In this document: positions 16,901 to 24,882 of the stretch, in pieces
Position numbering within the stretch: the stretch's first letter is position 1
Layout: each line of letters begins with the position of its first letter
Source of the DNA: Bacteroidota bacterium
GTDB lineage: Bacteria; Bacteroidota; Ignavibacteria; Kryptoniales; JAKASW01
Assembly (NCBI GenBank): GCA_021789975.1
Contig: JAJYIT010000016.1
Location: 1-64,000 of the forward strand
Reading direction: 5' to 3'
DNA length: 64,000 nucleotides
The notes under the pieces: model-generated
Told to the model about the DNA's origin: nothing
The model's database searches: none
Seen by the model: the letters and a program-made list of their open reading frames with translations, nothing else
Position numbers and translations under genes: made by a program

Positions 16901-19680
16901 ATGCTGGAACAGGCAGCGTCCCGGTTCCCGGTGCCGATGTGTTTCTTGCGCAGTCACTTTCATCGAGTCTTCTCCAGGTCAGAACCAAAACGAACAGGAG
17001 AGGATATTTTACCCTTCATGACGTACCGTTTGGCCGGGTGAGGATCGACGCCGCAAAGTCTCAATCCGACCTTGTAGGGGCGGACACGGCGCTTTCGATT
17101 TCTCGGATCGGTTTGAATAAAGGTAAAGGTGGAACTAGTTATAAGGCATCCATCAGCAACGTAAACCTACATCTCAGAATCTTCGAGGGGATGGACATAA
17201 CCCAATTATTGGGCTTCCCAATGGAAGTAACTTCGTTGACCGAGAACGGATCCGTTGTCACTATCAGCGGAAATATTACCAGAGTGCCTTCGAACAATAC
17301 TTTCGCACTCGCTCCGTCGGATTCGCAGTTGCTGATAAGCTTCACAAATGTCGCAATTGATTCAGGAAGTCAGAAGGACAGCCTCGGCCTGCCTTACGCG
17401 GTCCCTGAAAGATTGCCGCTTGTCACCGATCTAAACTCTATTCAACTGAAGTTGTACGGAAGCCTCGATGCTGTTCAGAAGAATAATGCAAAAGGTCTCG
17501 CGATAGATGTTTTCGACAGTGGCGGTGAGGTTGTTGACCCGACCTACATCAGCCCAGTTAACTTTTCGCTTTCGTCTGTTGGTCTTCCGAATATTTATCT
17601 AGAGTTGTCGAACGCCACCGGCGGGGCAGGCAAACTCTCGATACCAACAATTACGTCATCCGGCAAGGCTCCTCCCTTCAGTAGCGGAGGTTACTACGTT
17701 TCGGACTCGAGCGGCCACTCCTTAAGGTATATCCTGAACTCCCTAGTGGCTGTCGCCGATTCGAGCGTTTCTAAGGTGAATGGAGACAGCTTGATACTTG
17801 CGACGACAATACACACGGATCTTGCAGGTATAAAAAGTCCGTACAACGACATCGATCTGAATGTCGGCGATGTGGTACTGCACAAGAATAGTGTAAACGC
17901 AGTTTCGGGTAGAGGAGGTGTGAAGATCGATATTGACAACTGGGTCATAGACGGATTGAAGTGGTCCTTTGCAGGCGGAGGCATGATCATCGATAGTGGA
18001 TTTGTTCAAACTCAATTAGGAAATATCTCGTTCGCGAACATGGAGGTGGATTCAAATCAACTCAAGTATCCGACCTTCCAGTCGCAAACTATTTTACTTG
18101 GTGGAGTGCTTCCACTTGCCGTTAACAGTTTTGTCCAGTGGGATTTCGGCATCGACAGTTCGAGCGGTCACTGGGCGCTCTCTGTCGCACCTCATCTTGG
18201 AGCCAACTACGGTGCGGCGTACATAAACGGACTTCCGGGCACCAGTGACCAGATATCCATCGACAACTTCAGCGTAACGAGCGACGGCAAAGAAGAATTC
18301 ACTCCATCGAACAATGCAAGACCGTTGACTCTGTACCAGGTTGCGTCGTACACACCTTCGCAACTAAATGTTATGCCCGGTAAAGTCGAGGTGACGGGCA
18401 GTATGGACCTTCATCTCCCGCTGGTACCGGGTCAAACATGCGTTCTGGATTATTCGAAATCGAACGGTGCGCTTGTGTTTCAATACAGCAAGTTCCCGAT
18501 CACTTTTGGTGTTGACACTGTGGTGAACGTCTCTTTTCCCGCCGACTCATCAAATCTTTGGGCGCTGGACTCTTCAGGCTTCCACGCTACCGGTACTGTA
18601 TCAGAAAATGGACTGTTCAGTTTCAACGTCAAGTTATACAGAACTACAGACTCGACATCAATCTGGGCGCTGCCTGGTCAGACTTTCAAAGTGTCGGCGG
18701 ATGGTAAGACATACCTTGCCGATGTCAATGGCTGGATGGAAGATCAGCAGGGCTCCTGGACGCCGTTCACTTTCAGCGGAAATCTGACGGGCGTGAACAA
18801 TGCTAATGGTTCCGTCGTCATGGTCGCTTACGGGGATTTGATTGGCACCGGTGGAAAAATCACTATAAAAAACCTAAGCTCTCCCATCGGCGATATCACC
18901 ATGGGATACGACCCTAAGACAAACCAGATTTATGGTTCGGTGAACATCGACATCGATCTCACCGGAGGAAACATGCTGAAGGGGTCGGCCACTATGTCGA
19001 TTTCAAGCAACAACCAGTGGCTCTTCACGGTAGGGGGAGAGTTGGACTGGCAAAGTCCCAAGATAACTATCACCGTTGGTTTCATTCTTGGCGTTGGTGC
19101 CGTGGACGACAACGTTAAATCTGTGCTGCAGGATTATTCCTGGTATTACGAGAACTTTGACAGCCTGCCGCCCGATTTGCCGAGTGCTATATCCGGTTTC
19201 TTCTTCGAAGGTTCTGCGACAATGCCCATTCCCGGCATTCCTCAAGCGAGTTTATCTTTCGGTCCTGTCCAAGTTACTCTCGCGGCCCTGATGGGAGGCG
19301 ATCTAACCCTGGCGATGACTTTCAATTCTGACACGGGAAATACTTACGCCGCAGGAGTAATTGTTTTTGCAGAAGTGCAGGCAGTGGTCAGTCTTGAGTT
19401 CCATGTCGTCTGTGCCTCTGTCAGTGCAGAATTGCTCGCTTACGTGGACCTCTCAGGAATGTACCACAATAGCAACGACTGGTATGTTGACGGCAAGACA
19501 GGATTGGAGCTCAGGGGGAGTGCATCGGCCGGAGTTGGGCCCAGCTGCAATAACACTTGTTCGGGAGGAGGAGGATGCACGATAGTGAGCCAGTCTGCCA
19601 CCTTAGGTTTCGGCGTCGAGGGCCATTATGGTACAGACTATAAATCGGTGAATTTTTATTTTGGAGCGAGCCCATATTGA
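13933..19680 (+). CDS. Giant TANFOR-like / carboxypeptidase-regulatory-like surface protein (1915 aa)
   Basis: The start is 13933 with a GGAGAAAG site and the signal peptide MRTKIWLLGFVITILILSFS through VKAQ. Residues about 40-280 follow the TANFOR pattern of Bacteroidota surface proteins: IPEGMYTACVSI, then PPQLVYPFDG, PVLQWTPV and AGNTYVWQVQV. A proline-rich linker (PPPPPPANK) follows. Several carboxypeptidase-regulatory-like modules (VPVASTTTDANGNFAF; GLMVFGKVVDEKGNPI; ISGRVYAGTGSVPVPGADV) come next, with an Asn/Gly/Gln low-complexity stretch near residues 810-840. The last 900 residues are long beta-rich repeats of unknown type, and a short region with SCNNTCSGGGGC lies near the end. There is no T9SS sorting domain. 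It overlaps the next gene by TTGA. I infer an extracellular fibre or adhesin; function is unknown. Confidence 0.7.
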   Translation: MRTKIWLLGFVITILILSFSSIQDVKAQTISGITAQLFVQPFPSPYVSDWQTSPSIGTLTIHNGTGNSEQVFVTLVVSTSAGAQVISGTSSVIMLPTGATTVLNNTDILSGNLTYYNSGTKSQIVQTGRIPEGMYTACVSITGADGVPLVSNECSNFTITYPDPPQLVYPFDGDSVTTTYPVLQWTPVQVPVQYQVHYVLTMVQMLQGQTPLQALSADVPQYTNNNLMTTTLQYPLSALPLVAGNTYVWQVQVLDQNGFPPATNNGKSQIWTFKYQQSLPAFVYHPKHLPPPPPPPANKPIFTTTTISGTMYGTFSLPQKSYQGYQGMGYHKPQYSNFGSGNSGGQPGSQPTPLADATLILRDEFVFIQPYNPSTKTIQESIASGYENMGVPVASTTTDANGNFAFNFAQTQPSPDTLSTDYQETSPDGRELTGTLVEMYRITVQDPYYCSPDNGIAVQSGQTDNVGSLYALARSYSLNVTLSPPAIGISPQQLSGLYVVLLRQSRPIGVPNNEGYPAPSVSDSASNSFINENLPSVQNMQVVAEATADQNGQATFSDLMENMGPNDQYFVFAIPGPNSSWNFFVNYTAFQFGNDEAPTQYPNYQVTPAGWRDQAVFNSEYTSPTVSITQAMALGQTEIEGRVVRSDNQNQGVSGATLTTLPMSDPPGKIIKYTGFYGFHTLSDGSFVIPVTSGLIYKLAVTDYGYDSTLVNVNGGGLLDSGQIANVGTIRLQPGLMVFGKVVDEKGNPIEANVMLNGGNYAVATPAEWLMVGGEPQTGGSAGKNGAPLYQVGGPSPEVGGQSTGGNGQGQNNYNQNHNGGNGKSQNNNTKNSSTQTPPTISLFITPAVPGQQQIIIDPTPYGNTLFPDTETVNISPEPWLGNNPVPIGTFTLIKKYRRIKVVVKSGLNGMPLDSAHVNIQNVGDLLTNSAGVADTAFYSSGSSYDITVTAPDGKDFVAQSRSCLIPETKDWTVLRFRLQAATQISGRVYAGTGSVPVPGADVFLAQSLSSSLLQVRTKTNRRGYFTLHDVPFGRVRIDAAKSQSDLVGADTALSISRIGLNKGKGGTSYKASISNVNLHLRIFEGMDITQLLGFPMEVTSLTENGSVVTISGNITRVPSNNTFALAPSDSQLLISFTNVAIDSGSQKDSLGLPYAVPERLPLVTDLNSIQLKLYGSLDAVQKNNAKGLAIDVFDSGGEVVDPTYISPVNFSLSSVGLPNIYLELSNATGGAGKLSIPTITSSGKAPPFSSGGYYVSDSSGHSLRYILNSLVAVADSSVSKVNGDSLILATTIHTDLAGIKSPYNDIDLNVGDVVLHKNSVNAVSGRGGVKIDIDNWVIDGLKWSFAGGGMIIDSGFVQTQLGNISFANMEVDSNQLKYPTFQSQTILLGGVLPLAVNSFVQWDFGIDSSSGHWALSVAPHLGANYGAAYINGLPGTSDQISIDNFSVTSDGKEEFTPSNNARPLTLYQVASYTPSQLNVMPGKVEVTGSMDLHLPLVPGQTCVLDYSKSNGALVFQYSKFPITFGVDTVVNVSFPADSSNLWALDSSGFHATGTVSENGLFSFNVKLYRTTDSTSIWALPGQTFKVSADGKTYLADVNGWMEDQQGSWTPFTFSGNLTGVNNANGSVVMVAYGDLIGTGGKITIKNLSSPIGDITMGYDPKTNQIYGSVNIDIDLTGGNMLKGSATMSISSNNQWLFTVGGELDWQSPKITITVGFILGVGAVDDNVKSVLQDYSWYYENFDSLPPDLPSAISGFFFEGSATMPIPGIPQASLSFGPVQVTLAALMGGDLTLAMTFNSDTGNTYAAGVIVFAEVQAVVSLEFHVVCASVSAELLAYVDLSGMYHNSNDWYVDGKTGLELRGSASAGVGPSCNNTCSGGGGCTIVSQSATLGFGVEGHYGTDYKSVNFYFGASPY

Positions 19681-21698
19681 AAACGACGACATTATACTTC
19701 GCGCTAATTACTCTGTGGCTTTTAGGGCCGCAAGTAATCCTTGCTCAGCAAACGGGGAACACCATCGCGGCGGGAGGACCGGCAGGAATTTATGTTACGC
19801 TCGGCGGTGCAATCTTGAGCACGGCGCATCCCGTAGATGGTGCCGTGGCATACACAATCGATAGGCGTGTCTCCGGCCAACAGGTCTGGCAAAAGATAGC
19901 AACCGTGAGCGGCCCGACGACTCTTTCGGAGTTTCGTTCCAGACTCGAATTGAGCATGTCGGAGGTTCCACAGCCGATTCAATTGAAGTCAATACCAGTC
20001 GATACGCTTTGGCAATCGATAGAACGCTACGGCGAACAGGATTCGATGAAGATCTGGGGAGCAATTCTGGAAGTGAAACTTGCTGCAGGAACCATCTATC
20101 TCGACACAACTGCAACTAAGAAGAAATACTACCAGTATCGTGTCACGATGATCAAGAGCTCGCGACAGCCCACTTTTGTCATGATGTCGAACGTTGCTTT
20201 GTACCCGCAGTCCGTTTCATTGCCCAAGCTACACTTTGCCAGAAAGATCACGAGTCGGAAATATGTAGCAATCTTCTGGAGATCCACCGTGTCCTCCTCC
20301 TTCAATGTATTCCGCCAGACCGGACTCACCGGAGCTTATGTAGAAGTAAAACCGAAAAGGTATCTCACCTGGCAAAAGGATTCGGTTTTTCATGTAATGG
20401 ATGATACACTGGTACAGCCATACCAGCTTTACAAATACTACCTGGTGCCGCAGGACTATTATGGAAATCCAGGTGCTCCATCTGATACGGTGCTCGCAGG
20501 CGCATATACATTTATGGAGACTCCTCCACCGGATTCTATGGGGGTCGCGAAAATGGATTCCGGTGACGGATTTCGAGTCAGCTGGAGACTCAAAAATCCA
20601 TTGCCGCTCCGGTATTTGGAAATTTATAGGAGCCTCACTCGCCACAGTGGCTTTGTCAAGCTGGCAGATGTCTCGCCGCAAGCTTCGTACTATCAGGATC
20701 AAACCGCAAAGCCGATGACGATGTACTTTTACTATCTCGTCATGAGAGGACTTCTGGGTGAGTCATCTCCCAGGAGCGCGACAGTGTTCGGGCTTTACGT
20801 CAGCGATTTGTCGCCTCTTCCTCCGACCGTGACACGTGCGGTAGGATTTAAAGGCGGCGTTCGGTTGACGATAACGGCGACAGACAACCGTGTTGCCTTC
20901 TTTCACGTCTATCGAAACGACGGCTTTCATCGACAACTCCGGCTTATATCCGGCCTGTTACCGAAGCGAGATTCCATCACCTTCTTCGACGACACGAGCG
21001 GCGAGCTCTCGGGAAGTCTTCTCTACACGTACGCGGTGAGGGCGGAAGACGGAAGCCACATCCTCAGCGGGTTCTCAGACACGGTTTATGCTCGGCCGGT
21101 CATCTCTACGCGTCCGCCGACTCCGATGGGTCTGGCCGCGATGCGTGAAGGAAATGCGATACAGCTTTACTGGGATGACATGCAGACCTTTGACAACGTG
21201 CTGAGAGGGTATGTCGTTTACCGCAAGGTTGCATCGATGAAAGCGTTGTCGGAGAAATTCGAAAGGCTGACTCTTACCTCCCTGCCGACGAGCCAGAATC
21301 ATTTCACGGACACGACCGCTCAGGTTGGCGTTTCATACAAATACGCAGTCCGTGCCATAGATGCCTTTGGCGGACGAAGTGCGCTGAGTGCCACGGCACA
21401 AGTGGGGATTCCGGCAGTCGCTCCAATTCCACCGGCAGGACTCACCGCGACATCCACAGGGGCCGGAATTTTACTCCAATGGGATCAGTCCCAGCAGCCT
21501 GACCTGCTCGATTATCGTCTTTACAGATACCAGCGCGGGCATGCACCGGTCCAAATTGCGACCGTGAGGCCGAGTCGAACTCTTCGTGATCTCGACACGC
21601 ACACCGAGGAGGGACAGTTGTATTTTTACTTTCTGACTTCCGTTAATACGAAAGACGTGCAGAGCGGAAGAAGCCAGGAAGTAGGAATAAGAAGATGA
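19677..21698 (+). CDS. Secreted multi-domain fibronectin type III-like protein
   Basis: It starts with TTG at 19677, overlapping the stop of the giant gene (TTGA), which suggests translational coupling. The signal peptide is MKTTTLYFALITLWLLGPQV then ILAQ. The 673 residues contain at least four fibronectin-III-like repeats with hallmarks such as VSWRLKNPLPLRYLEIYRS, IQLYWDDMQTF with GYVVYRK, YKYAVRAIDAFGGRS, and LLQWDQSQQPDLLDYRLYR. There is no sorting domain or membrane anchor at the C terminus. It is probably secreted or periplasmic and works with the giant protein encoded just upstream; that partnership is inferred from gene overlap. Confidence 0.7.
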   Translation: MKTTTLYFALITLWLLGPQVILAQQTGNTIAAGGPAGIYVTLGGAILSTAHPVDGAVAYTIDRRVSGQQVWQKIATVSGPTTLSEFRSRLELSMSEVPQPIQLKSIPVDTLWQSIERYGEQDSMKIWGAILEVKLAAGTIYLDTTATKKKYYQYRVTMIKSSRQPTFVMMSNVALYPQSVSLPKLHFARKITSRKYVAIFWRSTVSSSFNVFRQTGLTGAYVEVKPKRYLTWQKDSVFHVMDDTLVQPYQLYKYYLVPQDYYGNPGAPSDTVLAGAYTFMETPPPDSMGVAKMDSGDGFRVSWRLKNPLPLRYLEIYRSLTRHSGFVKLADVSPQASYYQDQTAKPMTMYFYYLVMRGLLGESSPRSATVFGLYVSDLSPLPPTVTRAVGFKGGVRLTITATDNRVAFFHVYRNDGFHRQLRLISGLLPKRDSITFFDDTSGELSGSLLYTYAVRAEDGSHILSGFSDTVYARPVISTRPPTPMGLAAMREGNAIQLYWDDMQTFDNVLRGYVVYRKVASMKALSEKFERLTLTSLPTSQNHFTDTTAQVGVSYKYAVRAIDAFGGRSALSATAQVGIPAVAPIPPAGLTATSTGAGILLQWDQSQQPDLLDYRLYRYQRGHAPVQIATVRPSRTLRDLDTHTEEGQLYFYFLTSVNTKDVQSGRSQEVGIRR

Positions 21699-21814
21699 CC
21701 CCGTCAAAACTGTACAAATGTCCAGTTGCTCGAACTCTTATGGATATCTATGATGCCATCAACAGTGAATTGTCTCGAACGAAAAAATGTGAGTTTGAAG
21801 AAGGAGAAATTTGA

Positions 21815-22813
21815 ATGAAGAACATTCTCAAAATAGGTCGCGCGCAGAATTACTTTCTGATTCTCATCTCTTCGGCGGCAGTTGCGTTCGCTCTAAGCGG
21901 TTGCTTCGGAGCTTACAATGCACTTGGCCTGCATCTTTTCTCGATCAACGTGAAAGTCTTGGGCCCGAGCAATGCGGCACTTACGGGCGCAGTCGTCAGT
22001 TGCAGCAACGGCGAGACGGTCACTCTCGATTCGACCGGTATTGCGAAGCTCAGTTTCTCCGACGTCGGTCCATACTACATCAGCGTCCGGTACCAGGACA
22101 ACCTGGTTGCATCTTATAATATTTCAATGCCGTCCGACGGGGGGAAAACGCTGACCGCGAACTACGTGCCGGGTAATGCATCGGCTGGTGAAAACGTCGG
22201 TGCCGGTGCGAACTATTTCGGTATGATGGGTGCGAGACTCTATCCGATGTTGTTCCAGTACGTCTTCAGCGCATACGGTTACAGCGTCGAGCTGGCGAAA
22301 TATAACCCCGGTGAATATACCGAGTGGCAAATCACTGTCGATGGCAAAGACCAGATGACAACTCGTAAAGCATATCTGACCAAACTGTCCAATGGCGAGC
22401 AATGGTGGCAGGCAAGCTTTGTTGCAAACAAAGATTCGATGTTGATGGAAGTTCTCTTCAGCCAGCAAAAGCAGTCGATAAGGAGAATGCGGGCGAAGTT
22501 CGGAAACGAGTCTCCAAAAGAAGTGCCTGTTACTGAGGGCTGGTATACGTCGCCCATGCAACTCACGCCGGAATCGATTGAGGGTGCGGTCGTGAAGAAA
22601 GGTGTTAGTCTTACCGTCCCCGCCGGAACGTTCACCTGCGACCAATTGGAGTTCGGACTCGCGCAGGGATTCACATTGCGAATGTGGAGAACCGCCGGTG
22701 TTCCCGGAGGCGTCGTGAAATACGAGATGGTCGGGTCGAACGGCAAGAACCTGTACTCAAGCGAACTCACTGCATACGGATCCGGAGCTACGACAGAGCT
22801 TGGTTCCTACTAG
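21815..22813 (+). CDS. Lipoprotein of unknown function, last gene of the TANFOR cluster
   Basis: The ATG at 21815 follows AAGGAGAAAT. The 332-residue protein has a lipoprotein signal ending ALSGC at about residue 31. An N-terminal domain of roughly 80 residues looks like a small Ig/carboxypeptidase-regulatory fold (NVKVLGPSNAALTGAVVSC, GIAKLSFSDVGPYYISV). A second domain, residues about 130-330, resembles DUF3108-like lipid-associated proteins in style (WQITVDGKDQMTTRKAYLTK, VTVPAGTFTCDQLEF), but I cannot name the family. It follows the fibronectin-III gene by 116 bases on the same strand and may belong to the same unit. Confidence 0.6.
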   Translation: MKNILKIGRAQNYFLILISSAAVAFALSGCFGAYNALGLHLFSINVKVLGPSNAALTGAVVSCSNGETVTLDSTGIAKLSFSDVGPYYISVRYQDNLVASYNISMPSDGGKTLTANYVPGNASAGENVGAGANYFGMMGARLYPMLFQYVFSAYGYSVELAKYNPGEYTEWQITVDGKDQMTTRKAYLTKLSNGEQWWQASFVANKDSMLMEVLFSQQKQSIRRMRAKFGNESPKEVPVTEGWYTSPMQLTPESIEGAVVKKGVSLTVPAGTFTCDQLEFGLAQGFTLRMWRTAGVPGGVVKYEMVGSNGKNLYSSELTAYGSGATTELGSY

Positions 22814-22925
22814 TGTACGGCATGAATGATGCGCGTGGGCGTTGTTGGTGCGTGTTTTGGAAGAGCCATTGCCGGAAATGCTGTCAGGTTTAGTAGTAAA
22901 CTTCTAAAAAATCTGGAGCAGCGAA

Positions 22926-23294
22926 ATGACATCGATCGAAGGTACACGAAGAATCGTCGAGACATACCTTCACCGTCATGATGTCTCGATAACAAGTGAC
23001 GATAGCGAATTCGTCGTCATGTCTACCGGACAGGAATCGAGATGACGTGCGGCGATAGAAGGGCTGCTGGATTACTTCCACAACAAAGCATTCAATGCGC
23101 AGTTCGGTCAAAATGATTTAGTTGTCGGTGAAGGGAAGGCAGTTGCCGAAGGCGACTTCCATGGGAAGCAGAATGTGGAATTTGCCGGGATACAACCGAG
23201 CGGCAAAGAAGTACATGTACCACTATGTATCAAGTATGATGTTCGAGACGGCAAGATAAAGAGAGCAAACATATATTTCGAAACTGATGCGCTG
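22926..23294 (+). pseudogene. NTF2-like/SnoaL-type protein gene with one in-frame TGA
   Basis: The ATG at 22926, with GGAG upstream, opens MTSIEGTRRIVETYL. The frame meets TGA at 23043-23045 and then continues open to a TGA at 23292-23294. Joined, the 122 codons read as a complete small alpha+beta barrel protein: ...STGQESR-stop-RAAIEGLLDYF, then FHGKQNVEFAGIQPSGKEV and KYDVRDGKIKRANIYFE. SnoaL/ester-cyclase-like families commonly have glycine at the stop position (ExxRGREAI), so a GGA-to-TGA change explains it. TGA is a normal stop elsewhere here. It is a nonsense pseudogene, a sequencing error, or read through; the first is most likely. Confidence 0.65.
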
Positions 23295-23660
23295 AGGGCA
23301 CTGCGCTAGCCTTTCCAAGTTAACTCTCTATAAAGTGCCAGAAGCGAGTCTGCGACTCAATTTGAGCAGCGGGCTCGTGATTAACCGCACCCACAGTCGA
23401 CCAGCCGCCGCCAGCGCGGCTATCTGTGGGTGCCTCATTTTTTTCCAGCCAAATGACGCGAATACTTGTCACGCCGAAATTTCATGACACTTATCTTCAT
23501 TTGCCCCGGCGAATCTATCCTTCTCACGCAAAACTTGCACGAGTTCAAACAACCTTTGCACGCTTGTCTGTGATTTCACTTAGTATGCCGGTCGTCTGGA
23601 GCGGCACAAACATTGTGCTCTACTTGTCCGGTTGGTTCTACAGAAAAGAGGGAGAAAGAC
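23295..23660. other. Gene-free stretch
   Basis: Apart from the terminator at 23387-23444, these 366 bases hold no reading frame with coding character that I can support. The part from 23446 to 23660 is the leader of the small membrane-peptide gene at 23661, with no promoter that I can place with confidence. Confidence 0.5.
23387..23444 (+). terminator. Strong intrinsic terminator
   Basis: GCACCCACAG (23387-23396) pairs perfectly with CTGTGGGTGC (23424-23433). An inner AGCCGC/GCGGCT stem stacks within the loop, and CTCATTTTTTTT follows. It ends + strand transcription after the NTF2-like gene. Confidence 0.8.
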
Positions 23661-23762
23661 ATGAAACGTGGTCTTGGAAGATTCATCACTTTCTGTGCGG
23701 TCCTGCTGGAGGTCGTCGTTGCCGCTTTCCTGCTCTTGGCAATCCTCACATTTGCTGCCTGA
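23661..23762 (+). CDS. Small single-pass membrane protein (33 aa)
   Basis: The ATG at 23661 is preceded by GAGGGAGAAAGAC, a good ribosome site. The 33-residue product has a short basic start (MKRGLGRFITF) and one hydrophobic helix (CAVLLEVVVAAFLLLAILTF) ending in AA. It stops at 23760-23762, short of and convergent with the VIT1-type exporter. The composition and site support a real membrane peptide, perhaps regulatory, but no family is recognised. Confidence 0.5.
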   Translation: MKRGLGRFITFCAVLLEVVVAAFLLLAILTFAA

Positions 23763-23834
23763 AGTCGGAGAGACTACTGCAATAAAGAAGATCTGAGTAA
23801 TAGCCGGCATCAGCGATCAGTATCTCCCGGCCGT

Positions 23835-24782
23835 TCAGATATTTATGCCGAACACCGATCGTGCGAGCAATCCGAAGGAGTAAGTCACCCCGACAGCTAA
23901 CAACAGTATGACAAGGTTGGTTATTATTCGTCTCGATATCTGCATCCCTGACAGAAATGCGATCACCGTCGAGATGATGAGCATTGCAACAATGGCAGAT
24001 GCAGATGACCAGAAAATGCTTGTAGCACCGAGAAGAACCGGTAGGACCGGGACCAGCGCCCCCACGCAATAGGACACACCTACCACTACCCCTGATTGCA
24101 GCGCGCTTGTCCTCCCTCTTTCCGTATCGGCGCTCAATTCCCCAAGGAATTCCTTTTTTGCCTCTTCGATCTTCTCCACCTCTCGGCCCGAATTGACCGC
24201 GCCGTATGCGCCTGCCGCCATAGAAATTGAACCCGCGACTGCCACTGCCACACTTGCAGCGAGAACAGCCGGCGCACTGGATAGGGCAGCGAAGAACCCG
24301 GAGACCGCACCGAGGATCTCCACGAGCCCGTCGTTCAATCCCAGAAATATATCGCGGACACGTTCCGGGTGAATCAATCTTTCCGTCGACGAAGACACGA
24401 TTTCATCTTCGTGCTTAAATTCATCCTCGAGAATTTTCTTAACCGCATCACCCATCGGCGTCCCGCGATACTTCTTCCACACCGCGATGTATTTCCGAAC
24501 TCCATACACCTCTATTGCTTCGAGCACCAGATGAATTCCTAGATCGCCGAAGATTCGGGCGACCAAACCCAGTATCGAGAGCTTGATCTTCCGGCGAAGG
24601 TCGAGTCTATCTAAATCGAGATGAAAGAAATCCTGCCAGAAAGCGAGATGCTTTGTCTCTATCGGTATGATCTCATCAAACATCGGCAGCAAGCCGGCGG
24701 GAGCCGCCCCGCGAATCTTCTTGTAGAGAGTCAGATCGAACAGCTCATCGAGCACAAGCTGGGTACCTAATCTCTGTTCCAT
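23835..24782 (-). CDS. Ferritin-like / VIT1 family metal transporter
   Basis: The 315-residue protein combines an N-terminal helical domain of the ferritin/rubrerythrin type (about residues 1-135, with E/H positions such as IPIETKHLAFW and DEFKHEDE) and a C-terminal VIT1/CCC1 membrane domain. That domain includes RVRDIFLGLNDGLVEILGAV, GSISMAAGAYGAVNSGREVE, and about five membrane helices. In the family (MbfA-type and vacuolar iron transporters) the cytosolic part senses or binds Fe/Mn and the membrane part exports it. A role in iron or manganese detoxification fits an organism with many heme proteins. It is convergent with the small membrane protein gene. Confidence 0.85.
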   Translation of the reverse strand: MEQRLGTQLVLDELFDLTLYKKIRGAAPAGLLPMFDEIIPIETKHLAFWQDFFHLDLDRLDLRRKIKLSILGLVARIFGDLGIHLVLEAIEVYGVRKYIAVWKKYRGTPMGDAVKKILEDEFKHEDEIVSSSTERLIHPERVRDIFLGLNDGLVEILGAVSGFFAALSSAPAVLAASVAVAVAGSISMAAGAYGAVNSGREVEKIEEAKKEFLGELSADTERGRTSALQSGVVVGVSYCVGALVPVLPVLLGATSIFWSSASAIVAMLIISTVIAFLSGMQISRRIITNLVILLLAVGVTYSFGLLARSVFGINI

Positions 24783-24882
24783 GATAAAGAAACTTAGGTG
24801 GTGGGACCGAAATAAACAAAGGGTCTGTCCCGATAGTAACTTGTAACTCTTCCGCGAACAATGGCGTATGGTCTAAGGTAAA

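Noticed and set aside
22926-23294. TGA read as glycine (alternative genetic code) or as selenocysteine
   Set aside because: TGA is used as the terminal stop in many clearly intact genes here, and no selenocysteine-type hairpin was seen after the codon; the family residue at this point is glycine, not cysteine.
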